A stretch of 8,983 nucleotides of DNA from Alphaproteobacteria bacterium (lineage in GTDB: Bacteria > Pseudomonadota > Alphaproteobacteria > Rhizobiales > Aestuariivirgaceae). The notes beneath the pieces were generated by a model. The model saw only the letters and a program-made list of their open reading frames with translations, was not told the origin of the DNA and did no database searches. Within the stretch, counting starts at the first letter, position 1. Every line of letters begins with the position of its first letter. The translations under genes were made by a program, and so were the position numbers. Shown piece by piece: positions 1 to 5,933 of this stretch. The stretch is from NCBI GenBank assembly GCA_024639035.1, contig JAHEJE010000109.1, positions 1-8,983 of the forward strand. Reading direction: 5' to 3'.

Positions 1-812
1 ACGGCCATGCGACGCCGGTGCTGGAGCGGGTGATGCCGGCGTTCCTCAAGGTCGATGCGGGCAACGGGTTTGCCTTTCCGGCGCTGGACCTGGCGTGTGA
101 TGCGCTGGTCGAGACCTGTGCGGAGACCGGCATTGCGGCGGCGGCGGTGACGCGGTCGCATCACTGCGGGCAGGCCGGCCGGCATGTGGAGAAACTGGCC
201 GAGCGGGGGGTGCTGGCGCTGATGTTTGCCAATACTCCGCAGGCGATGGCGCCGTGGGGCGGCAGCAAGGCGGTGTTCGGAACCAACCCGATTGCCTTTG
301 CCGCGCCAATGGACAGCGCGCCGCCGCTGGTGGTCGATCTATCGCTGTCAAAGGTGGCGCGCGGCAAGGTGATGGCGGCGGCGGGCAAGGGCGAGGCGAT
401 CCCCGAAGGCTGGGCGCTCGATGCCGAAGGGCAGCCGACCACCGATGCCACGGCGGCGTTGGGCGGCACCATGGTGGCCATGGGCGACGCCAAGGGTACG
501 GCGCTGGCGCTGGTGGTCGAAGTGCTGGCCGCGGGGCTCACGGGGGCCTGTTTTGCCTTCGAGGCATCGTCGTTCTTCAGTGCCGAAGGCGCACCGCCCG
601 GGGTCGGCCAGTTGATCATCGGGTTCGATGTGGCAAAGACGGCGGGCAATGGGTTCGGCGATCGGATGGGGCTGTTGTGTGCCGCGATGGAGGATCAGCC
701 CGGCGTGCGGCTGCCCGGTGCGCGAAGGCTGGCGCTGCGCCGGCAGGCGGCGGAAAGCGGATTGCAGGTGGATGTCGCGATCTGGCGCGCAATTCTGGAT
801 CTGACCGGTTAG
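1..812 (+). CDS. Ldh family oxidoreductase (malate/L-lactate dehydrogenase superfamily), 5' end cut by the window edge
   Basis: NAD(P)H-dependent 2-oxoacid or imine reductase of the YiaK/ComC/DpkA superfamily. The frame is open from base 3, and 269 residues are visible before the TAG stop at 810-812. Family members are usually about 330-350 residues, so roughly 65-75 N-terminal residues, including the usual catalytic HG motif, lie left of the window. In the visible part: VDAGNGFAFPAL (about residues 17-28, the 'VDG..G.G' block), SHHCGQAG (52-59), APWGG (83-87), GTNPIAFAAP (93-102) and later LPGARR near the C-terminus. The GTG at 18 and the later ATG codons are internal, because homology continues upstream of them. 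The glycine- and alanine-rich sequence is normal for the family. The substrate cannot be read from sequence: malate, sulfolactate, 2,3-diketogulonate and cyclic imino acids are all used by relatives. Family call firm, substrate unknown. It converges on tlpA with overlapping stop codons. Confidence 0.9.
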   Translation, partial: GHATPVLERVMPAFLKVDAGNGFAFPALDLACDALVETCAETGIAAAAVTRSHHCGQAGRHVEKLAERGVLALMFANTPQAMAPWGGSKAVFGTNPIAFAAPMDSAPPLVVDLSLSKVARGKVMAAAGKGEAIPEGWALDAEGQPTTDATAALGGTMVAMGDAKGTALALVVEVLAAGLTGACFAFEASSFFSAEGAPPGVGQLIIGFDVAKTAGNGFGDRMGLLCAAMEDQPGVRLPGARRLALRRQAAESGLQVDVAIWRAILDLTG

Positions 813-1480
813 CCCTGCTCTTTGAGTGCTGCGGCGACCAGGCGCAGGGCATCTTCGCTGGCCCAGTCGGCAGGGCCGAGGATGCGGCCGATCTCGTTGC
901 CCTGGCGGTCGATCAGGTAGGTGGCGGGAAGGCCGATGGCGCCGAGCGGGTTGAGAATTCTGGCGCTGCGGTCGATGTAGAGTGCCAGTGAGGTCGCCTG
1001 GGCTTCGATGAGAAACCTGGCCGAGGCCTCGGCACCCTTGCGGTCGACGCTGATGGCAACGACCTCGAAGTCATCGCCGCCGAGCAGGCGCTGCAGCTTG
1101 GCCAGGTCGGGCATTTCCTTGCGGCACGGCGCACACCAGGTTGCCCACAGGTTGAGCAGGACGACGCGGCCGCGCCATTCGCTGATCGAACGCTCCTTGC
1201 CGGTGCCGTCAAGGAAGGTGATGTCGGAGAGCGGCTTGCGCTGCTTGTGGACGACGAAGGCGGCCAGCTTGCCGGTCGACAGCTCGCGCGTCACCTTGTC
1301 GGGAATGGCGAGGGTACCGGCCGGGCTTTCCACCGTGGCCGCAGGTGTCGAGGCGGCCAGTTTGGCATCACTATCATCGACCGCATAAATCCCGTATACC
1401 GCGGCCAGCAATCCGGCGACGCAGCCGATCAGGATGGCGATCTGGCGCCGCTCCATGCCGAATGTCAGGTCTTTGCTCAT
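809..1480 (-). CDS. tlpA: TlpA-type membrane-anchored thiol:disulfide oxidoreductase
   Basis: Periplasmic thioredoxin-like reductase held by an N-terminal anchor. In Bradyrhizobium, TlpA reduces thiols needed for copper insertion and maturation of cytochrome aa3 oxidase. The protein has 223 residues, close to the size of Bradyrhizobium TlpA. Seen: a membrane segment at about 13-33 with a short basic N-terminus, an Ala/Thr/Pro-rich linker, then a thioredoxin fold with the redox site WCAPC (Cys116, Cys119) followed by RKEMP, the cis-proline loop GLPATYL (Pro185) and a C-terminal GPADWASEDALRL stretch closely matching Bradyrhizobium TlpA. The only other cysteine is Cys20, inside the anchor. The start is the ATG at 1478-1480, which has no strong ribosome site; the ATG at codon 9 is an alternative. 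It is divergent from argH with a 40-base gap, a neighbourhood I recall from other Alphaproteobacteria. Its TAA stop (809-811) overlaps the stop of the convergent Ldh-family gene. An electron donor such as CcdA/DsbD would be expected but is not in the window. Confidence 0.92.
   Translation of the reverse strand: MSKDLTFGMERRQIAILIGCVAGLLAAVYGIYAVDDSDAKLAASTPAATVESPAGTLAIPDKVTRELSTGKLAAFVVHKQRKPLSDITFLDGTGKERSISEWRGRVVLLNLWATWCAPCRKEMPDLAKLQRLLGGDDFEVVAISVDRKGAEASARFLIEAQATSLALYIDRSARILNPLGAIGLPATYLIDRQGNEIGRILGPADWASEDALRLVAAALKEQG
1362..1389 (+). promoter_or_regulatory. Candidate sigma70-type promoter for argH, inside the 5' end of tlpA
   Basis: TTGGCA at 1362-1367 (5 of 6 match to TTGACA) is followed after 16 bases by CATAAA at 1384-1389 (4 of 6 to TATAAT). 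It lies in a locally less GC-rich patch of the tlpA coding region. Transcription would start near 1396, giving argH a leader of about 125 bases. The 40-base tlpA-argH gap is too short to hold promoters in both directions, so at least one must lie in coding sequence. This is consensus matching only. Confidence 0.28.
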
Positions 1481-1508
1481 CTGTGGATTGCCCGGTCTTG
1501 GAGGTCTT

Positions 1509-1513
1509 GAGGG
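1509..1513 (+). promoter_or_regulatory. Ribosome binding site of argH
   Basis: GAGGG at 1509-1513 lies 7 bases before the ATG at 1521 and supports that start. A second purine block, GGAGG at 1500-1504, is 16 bases away, which is too far to serve this start. Confidence 0.7.
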
Positions 1514-1520
1514 TTAGGTT

Positions 1521-2903
1521 ATGACCAATAAAATGTGGGGCGGGCGCTTTGCTGCCGAACCCAGCGAAATCATGGAAGAGATCAACGCCTCAATCGGTTT
1601 CGATCAGCGGCTGGCGCAGCAGGACATTGCCGGTTCCAGGGCACATGTCGAGATGCTGGCCGCCAAGGGCATCATCTCAAAATCAGATTGCGGAAAAATT
1701 AAGCGCGGGCTGGCGCAAATACAATCGGAAATCAGCGACGGCGCGTTCACGTTCTCGCGTGCGCTGGAAGACATTCACATGAACATCGAGCAACGGCTGA
1801 AGGACGTGGCCGGCGATGCGGCCGGCCGGCTGCACACGGCGCGCTCGCGCAACGACCAGACGGTCACCGACCTGCGGTTGTACGTGCGCGACTGTGTCGA
1901 TCAGCTCGATGGCCAGCTGCACGGGCTGCAGGCGGCGCTGGCGCGCAAGGCGGCGGAACATGGCGATGTCATCATGCCGGGGTTCACCCACCTGCAGACG
2001 GCGCAGCCGGTGACGTTCGGACATCATCTGCTGGCCTATGTGGAAATGCTGGCCCGTGACCGCTCTCGACTGAGCGATGCCCGAAAGCGCATGAACCAAT
2101 GCCCGCTCGGCGCGGCGGCGCTGGCCGGCACATCGTTTCCCATCGACCGCAAGATGACGGCCCGGGCGCTCGGTTTCGATGCGCCGTGCCGCAATTCGCT
2201 CGATGCGGTGGCCGATCGCGATTTTGTTCTCGAGACGCTGGCGGCGGCATCGATCTGTGCGGTGCACCTGTCGCGGTTCGCCGAGGAGATCGTGCTGTGG
2301 ATGACGCCGCAGTTCAACTTCATCCGGCTGAGCGACAAGTTCACCACCGGATCCTCAATCATGCCGCAGAAGCGCAATCCGGATGCGGCCGAACTGGTGC
2401 GGGCCAAGCCGGGGCGGATCGTCGGGTCGCTGACGGCGCTCCTGATGGTCATGAAGGGCCTGCCGATGACCTATTCCAAGGACATGCAGGAAGACAAGGA
2501 GCAGACCTTCGATGCGCTCGACAACCTGTCGCTGGCGATTGCGGCAATGACCGGCATGGTCGATGACCTGGAGCCGAACACCGATCAGATGCTGGCCGCC
2601 GCGGCGCGCGGGTTTTCGACCGCGACCGATCTGGCCGACTGGCTGGTGCGGGTGCTGGGGATGCCGTTTCGCGAGGCCCATCACGTGACCGGGTCACTGG
2701 TGGCGATGGCCGAGGCCAAGGGGGTCGATCTGCCGGAACTGGCGCTCAGCGACATGCAGTCGGTGGAGAAACGGATCACCGGAGATGTCTATTCTGTCCT
2801 CGGTGTCGAGGCCTCGGTGAAGTCACGGCGCAGCTTTGGCGGCACGGCGCCGGCAAATGTCAGGCGCGAAGCAAAGCGGTGGCTGAAGCTGCTTGGCGGT
2901 TGA
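1521..2903 (+). CDS. argH: Argininosuccinate lyase
   Basis: Cleaves L-argininosuccinate to L-arginine and fumarate, the last step of arginine biosynthesis; a cytosolic homotetramer of the fumarase/aspartase superfamily. The 460 residues match the usual length. Seen: the typical N-terminus MWGGRF, the conserved HTARSRNDQ block (105-113), GFTHLQTAQP (154-163, His157 being the usual general acid/base histidine) and the superfamily signature GSSIMPQKRN (277-286), whose flexible loop carries the catalytic serine (Ser278/279 region). The C-terminus near SRRSFGGTAP is also typical. The ATG at 1521 has a good ribosome site (GAGGG, 7 bases before). The fumarate it releases enters the same pool as the product of complex II encoded further along. 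In many Alphaproteobacteria argH is followed by a small lipoprotein gene and lysA; here a convergent unrelated gene begins after only 5 bases. No truncation or frameshift seen. Confidence 0.98.
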   Translation: MTNKMWGGRFAAEPSEIMEEINASIGFDQRLAQQDIAGSRAHVEMLAAKGIISKSDCGKIKRGLAQIQSEISDGAFTFSRALEDIHMNIEQRLKDVAGDAAGRLHTARSRNDQTVTDLRLYVRDCVDQLDGQLHGLQAALARKAAEHGDVIMPGFTHLQTAQPVTFGHHLLAYVEMLARDRSRLSDARKRMNQCPLGAAALAGTSFPIDRKMTARALGFDAPCRNSLDAVADRDFVLETLAAASICAVHLSRFAEEIVLWMTPQFNFIRLSDKFTTGSSIMPQKRNPDAAELVRAKPGRIVGSLTALLMVMKGLPMTYSKDMQEDKEQTFDALDNLSLAIAAMTGMVDDLEPNTDQMLAAAARGFSTATDLADWLVRVLGMPFREAHHVTGSLVAMAEAKGVDLPELALSDMQSVEKRITGDVYSVLGVEASVKSRRSFGGTAPANVRREAKRWLKLLGG

Positions 2904-2908
2904 CGCGG

Positions 2909-3301
2909 TTACCAAAGGCAGGTCCGGCGAATCGATGCGGTGGCGCGCGACACTGTGGTTTCCTTGTCGATCACCAGTTGAATACGCCAAAGGTGTTTGC
3001 ACAGACCCTGAAACAGGTCGCGATAGCAGACCGCCTGGCCGGCAGCGAAGGTGAAGGCCTTGCAGTCGAAGCCGGATTCATTTGCAAGTTTTTCGGCGTC
3101 AAGGGCTTTCAGCGAGATGAACTGACGAACCGCGGCGTGGGAAAAACTGTGCGTGATCCGCTCGCCGATATCCTGCTCGTGGAAGGCCACGGCCAGCGGC
3201 GTAGCAAATTGCCAGCGCAACTGCTGCCAGCCGAAGAAACCGGCAACGATGATGCCGATCAGGGCGAGCGTGACGAGCAACGGTTTGAGGACGGGTTTCA
3301 T
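2909..3301 (-). CDS. Unrecognised small membrane-anchored protein (130 residues)
   Basis: I do not recognise this family. With the ATG at 3299-3301 it has 130 residues: a basic N-terminus (MKPVLKP), one hydrophobic segment at about 7-25 that could be an uncleaved anchor or a signal peptide without a lipobox, then a soluble part that is probably periplasmic. The soluble part has four cysteines (80, 92, 101, 128), three of them within 22 residues, which would allow disulfides in an oxidising compartment. A longer frame reaches upstream to 3424, but it would run through the creD terminator and has an unlikely Arg/Ala/Pro start, so I reject it. The chosen ATG lacks a clear ribosome site (see the promoter entry at 3310-3337 for possible leaderless initiation). 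It converges on argH, with 5 bases between the stop codons. Anchor, composition and an end flush with argH suggest a real gene, but no function can be assigned. Confidence 0.6.
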   Translation of the reverse strand: MKPVLKPLLVTLALIGIIVAGFFGWQQLRWQFATPLAVAFHEQDIGERITHSFSHAAVRQFISLKALDAEKLANESGFDCKAFTFAAGQAVCYRDLFQGLCKHLWRIQLVIDKETTVSRATASIRRTCLW

Positions 3302-3309
3302 CGAAGTTC

Positions 3310-3337
3310 TTAGTAGTGTTGATTCAGTCTGGGTCAA
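3310..3337 (-). promoter_or_regulatory. Weak promoter candidate for the small membrane protein gene
   Basis: Read on the minus strand, TTGACC (3332-3337; 5 of 6 to the -35 consensus) is followed after 16 bases by TACTAA (3310-3315; only 3 of 6 to the -10). The predicted start of transcription, near 3303, would almost coincide with the ATG at 3301, implying a leaderless or nearly leaderless message. It lies just past the creD terminator, where a new transcription unit would need its own promoter. The -10 is poor. Confidence 0.3.
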
Positions 3338-3368
3338 GACACAAACAGAAAACCGTACCAACAAGATC

Positions 3369-3399
3369 CAGCCCGCCGCGGGGGGAGCGCGGCGGGCTG
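3369..3399 (-). terminator. Strong GC-rich hairpin terminator after creD
   Basis: A perfect inverted repeat: arm 3369-3380 pairs with 3388-3399 (12 base pairs, core AGCCCGCCGCG/CGCGGCGGGCT) around a 7-base loop. It begins 21 bases past the creD stop. On the minus strand the bases after the stem are moderately T-rich (GGATCTTGTTGG, then a GGTTTTCTGTTT run), so it best fits an intrinsic terminator for creD. On the + strand nothing T-rich follows. The tract next to the stem is imperfect, so it may work partly with Rho. Confidence 0.8.
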
Positions 3400-3420
3400 T
3401 AGCGGTTGATGAGGCCGGGG

Positions 3421-4962
3421 TCAAGCCGGTTGGGGAGAGGGGAGTTCCTCATCAACCTTGGGAGGGGTTGCCTTGCGGTACCAATCGACCTTGCGGGTGG
3501 CGTACATCGAGATCGCCAGGGCGGCAAAGACGATGATCGAGCCGACCATCAGGGCGAAGTCCTCGAGGTTGAGGATGGTCCACAGCAGGCCGTAGATGAC
3601 GATCAGCGCGGCGACCACGATCATGGTGCGCTTGAGCGTCGACAGGACGGCCCAGACATAGAGGCCGATCAGCAGGGACGTGGCGGTCGAGGCGACGGCA
3701 TAGGCCGGGGCAAAGCCGACGTTTTCCGAAAACGCCAGCAGCAGCAGGTAGAACACGGCGTTGGCGAGGCCGACGAAGAGATACTGGATCGGGTGGATCG
3801 GCTTGCCGCCGGCGGCCATTTCGAGCAGGAACAGGGTCAGGAACACCAGGCCGATGAACAACAGGGCATATTTGAGGGCGCGGTTGATCAGGCTGTAGTT
3901 GTCGATCGGCTGGTGCAGTTTTACGGCGATATCGACTCCGTGTGTGCCGCTGGCAGCGTGGGACGTGTAGGTTTGGAAAGCGTTGTAGATGCGGGCTTCT
4001 GCGAACACGCTATCGAGTTTCTTTACATTCTGCGTCACCTGCGGAGCACGGGCGACATTGGGCAAGGACCAGGTGGCGGAAAAACCGTCCTGAGTTACAT
4101 CGCGCTTGACGGGCAGGAAGAGGCCGCCGAAGCTGGGGTCGGGCCAGTTGGAGGTCATGGCCCAGGCGATGTCCTGGCCGTGCGGGGCGAGGCCGAAGTT
4201 GAGACCGCCCTTTTGTTTCAGCACGATGGTGAATTTTGGCGCGGCGCCTTGTTTCAGGCCGGTGAGAGGGGCATGGATGCCGGGCCGCTTGACGGGCTCG
4301 TTCGATTGCGGCACGACGCCGGGCTCAAAGGCAACGGTGGTGTCGTTCCAGGTCAGCGTTGCCTTGTCCTTGAAGGTGCGCTGGTCGGAGACAGCAAGGG
4401 ACAGGTAGGCCTGATCCCACAACGGCTCGGACGTTTCGCGGGCGGTGGCCTTTTTGGCGTCGAGCGGGGCGAAGGTGCCGGTGATGGTGGTTTCGGCGTC
4501 GTAGACCGGCACCTTGTGGATGCCGCGCTTCAATTCACGGCTGGCGAGCTTGGTTTCGCCGTCGAGGCGTTTGGGGGCAAAGACCAGGTGCTTGGTGATC
4601 TTGATGATCTCGTTGCGCTCTTCCAGGCAGTCGTTGTCGCTGCCGGTGCAGTCGCGGCGCCGGGTGGTGATCTTTTTCACGCGCGAAACCTTGTGCGGCA
4701 CGATCAGCCACGGGCCCTGCAGAACCTGCGCGGCACCGCCCCACTGGTCGGCGGTGTTGTGGATGGCGTTGCGGGCCTCGCGGTTGCGGTCGGAGGTGAC
4801 GAAACCGATCAGCGAGACCGGGATGCCCATCAGCAGCACGAGGATGGCGACGCCGATGATCTTGAGGCCGGGCCCGACCTTCATCGGGCGCATGCGGCGG
4901 ACAGGGGGAGTAGGGTTTGCGGGTGCCGATTGAGGCGGGGCAGATGTGGGACCGGCTGCCAT
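3421..4962 (-). CDS. creD: CreD-like inner membrane protein
   Basis: Member of the CreD (cell envelope integrity / inner membrane protein) family. E. coli creD is a CreBC target linked to envelope properties and colicin E2 tolerance; the biochemical role is unknown. From the ATG at 4960-4962 it has 513 residues, slightly longer than E. coli CreD (about 450). Seen: a Pro-rich cytoplasmic N-terminus, membrane segment 1 at about 32-55 ending in the family TSDR motif, a large periplasmic domain (about 60-360) with WGGAAQ and the WPDPSFGG block (about 273-280), then about five membrane segments (362-381, 390-412, 417-440, 443-465, 468-488) containing the diagnostic HPIQYLFVGLA and FYLLLLAFSE. Cys105 and Cys112 form a CxxxxxxC pair in the periplasmic part, possibly a disulfide. 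The start was chosen because AAAGGAG lies 6 bases before it; 29 further upstream in-frame codons are rejected. It follows sdhB on the same strand after 138 bases and ends in a strong hairpin. No creBC genes are visible. Confidence 0.9.
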   Translation of the reverse strand: MAAGPTSAPPQSAPANPTPPVRRMRPMKVGPGLKIIGVAILVLLMGIPVSLIGFVTSDRNREARNAIHNTADQWGGAAQVLQGPWLIVPHKVSRVKKITTRRRDCTGSDNDCLEERNEIIKITKHLVFAPKRLDGETKLASRELKRGIHKVPVYDAETTITGTFAPLDAKKATARETSEPLWDQAYLSLAVSDQRTFKDKATLTWNDTTVAFEPGVVPQSNEPVKRPGIHAPLTGLKQGAAPKFTIVLKQKGGLNFGLAPHGQDIAWAMTSNWPDPSFGGLFLPVKRDVTQDGFSATWSLPNVARAPQVTQNVKKLDSVFAEARIYNAFQTYTSHAASGTHGVDIAVKLHQPIDNYSLINRALKYALLFIGLVFLTLFLLEMAAGGKPIHPIQYLFVGLANAVFYLLLLAFSENVGFAPAYAVASTATSLLIGLYVWAVLSTLKRTMIVVAALIVIYGLLWTILNLEDFALMVGSIIVFAALAISMYATRKVDWYRKATPPKVDEELPSPQPA

Positions 4963-4968
4963 GGCATG

Positions 4969-4975
4969 CTCCTTT
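4969..4975 (-). promoter_or_regulatory. Ribosome binding site that decides the creD start
   Basis: AAAGGAG read on the minus strand, 6 bases before the ATG at 4962. It is the best Shine-Dalgarno match in the window and selects this ATG over the upstream in-frame codon at 5049. An out-of-frame ATG lies between it and the start, too close to the site to be used. Confidence 0.8.
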
Positions 4976-5100
4976 GCGTTTCGGACCGGGGGTGTCCGGT
5001 GTGTCAGGCAAAGGAATAGGCGGGGTGTGTGCAGCTGCGTTTTACGCAAGCGCGGCTTTACAGGTGAGTGACGATGCAGATTGTGTGCAACAGCGCGGGA

Positions 5101-5877
5101 TCAAACGCGGCGTTCGACCATCATCTTCTTGATTTCAGCGATGGCCTTGGCCGGGTTGAGGCCCTTGGGGCAGGCCTTGGAGCAGTTCATGATGGTGTGG
5201 CAGCGATAGAGCCGGAACGGGTCTTCCAGGTTGTCGAGCCGCTCGCCGGTGGCTTCATCGCGGCTGTCGATCAGCCAGCGGTAGGCCTGCAGGAGGATGG
5301 CGGGGCCGAGGTAACGGTCGCCGTTCCACCAGTAGGACGGGCATGACGTCGAGCAGCAGGCGCACAGGATGCATTCGTAGAGGCCATCCAGTTTTTCGCG
5401 GTCGTCCTTCGACTGGGCCCATTCGCGGGTCGGCTGGGGCGAAAGGGTTTTCAGCCACGGTTCGATCGAGCGGTGCTGGGCATAGAACCGGGTCATATCC
5501 GGCACCAGGTCCTTGACGACAGGCATGTGCGGCAACGGGTAAATCTTGACCGGGCCATCGACCTCGTCGATGCCCTTGGTGCAGGCCAGCGTGTTGGTGC
5601 CGTCGATGTTCATGGCGCAGGAGCCGCAGATGCCCTCGCGGCACGAGCGACGGAAGGTCAGCGTCGGGTCCTGCTCGTTCTTGATCTTGATGATGGCGTC
5701 GAGGATCATCGGTCCGCATTCGTCGAGGTCGACATGGTAGGTGTCGAGCTGCGGGTTGCTGCCGTCGTCCGGGTTCCAGCGGTAGACGCGGAATTCCTTC
5801 AGGCGCTTGCCGTCGGGCTTGGGCCAAGCCTTGCCCGGCTGGACCTGGGAGTTTTTCGGCAGTGTGAATTCAACCAT
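5101..5877 (-). CDS. sdhB: Succinate dehydrogenase iron-sulfur subunit
   Basis: Carries electrons from the flavin of SdhA through three clusters to ubiquinone in complex II, on the cytoplasmic face of the inner membrane. 258 residues, typical for Alphaproteobacteria. The plant-type ferredoxin domain binds [2Fe-2S] through Cys79, Cys84, Cys87 and Cys99 (CREGICGSC then CT). The C-terminal domain binds [4Fe-4S] through Cys169, Cys172 and Cys175 and [3Fe-4S] through Cys179, Cys226 and Cys232, with Cys236 completing the [4Fe-4S] set. The motifs read are CILCACCSTSCP and CHTIMNCSKACP. Residues lining the quinone site in E. coli are present: Trp183/Trp184 in SYWWN, and His227 and Ile229 in CHTIM. 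The start is the ATG at 5875-5877 with a weak AAGAG site upstream. It is the last of the four sdh genes, 56 bases after sdhA, with a hairpin in that gap. No obvious terminator separates it from creD. Confidence 0.98.
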   Translation of the reverse strand: MVEFTLPKNSQVQPGKAWPKPDGKRLKEFRVYRWNPDDGSNPQLDTYHVDLDECGPMILDAIIKIKNEQDPTLTFRRSCREGICGSCAMNIDGTNTLACTKGIDEVDGPVKIYPLPHMPVVKDLVPDMTRFYAQHRSIEPWLKTLSPQPTREWAQSKDDREKLDGLYECILCACCSTSCPSYWWNGDRYLGPAILLQAYRWLIDSRDEATGERLDNLEDPFRLYRCHTIMNCSKACPKGLNPAKAIAEIKKMMVERRV

Positions 5878-5897
5878 GGCGTTCGTCTCTTGTTGTC

Positions 5898-5921
5898 ATT
5901 GCCGAAAGCAAGCCCGGCAAT
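5898..5921 (-). other. Intercistronic hairpin between sdhA and sdhB
   Basis: Perfect inverted repeat ATTGCCG (5898-5904) / CGGCAAT (5915-5921), 7 base pairs with a 10-base loop. It fills most of the 56-base gap between the sdhA stop and the sdhB start, ending about 20 bases before the sdhB ATG and leaving the weak AAGAG ribosome site free. On the minus strand GACAACAAG follows, with no T tract, so it is not an intrinsic terminator. It may act as an RNA-processing or stability element, or tune the SdhA:SdhB ratio. Confidence 0.55.
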
Positions 5922-5933
5922 CACCGCTCCGTT

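Noticed and set aside
254..991. 245-codon open frame on the + strand running from the Ldh-family gene into tlpA
   Set aside because: Out-of-frame reading, rich in Gly and Arg, that crosses the junction of two convergent well-supported genes.
3302..3424. Upstream extension of the small membrane protein to 171 residues
   Set aside because: It would translate through the creD terminator hairpin and place 41 residues before the hydrophobic segment, spoiling a good membrane-targeting N-terminus.
4982..5000. CGGAC...GTCCG / ACCGG...CCGGT inverted repeats before creD
   Set aside because: Five-base-pair alternatives with GC-rich surroundings; expected by chance at this base composition.
3406..5019. 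537-codon open frame on the + strand opposite creD
   Set aside because: Same antisense effect. The product is a low-complexity Gly/Asp/Gln-rich sequence, and its frame runs past both ends of creD without a plausible start or ribosome site.
5036..5048. TGCGT-TTT-ACGCA hairpin in the sdhB-creD gap as a terminator
   Set aside because: Only 5 base pairs with a 3-base loop and no T tract on the relevant strand.
4963..5049. Upstream extension of CreD by 29 residues
   Set aside because: No ribosome site at 5049 and a composition unlike an export or membrane N-terminus; AAAGGAG placed 6 bases before the ATG at 4962 settles the start.
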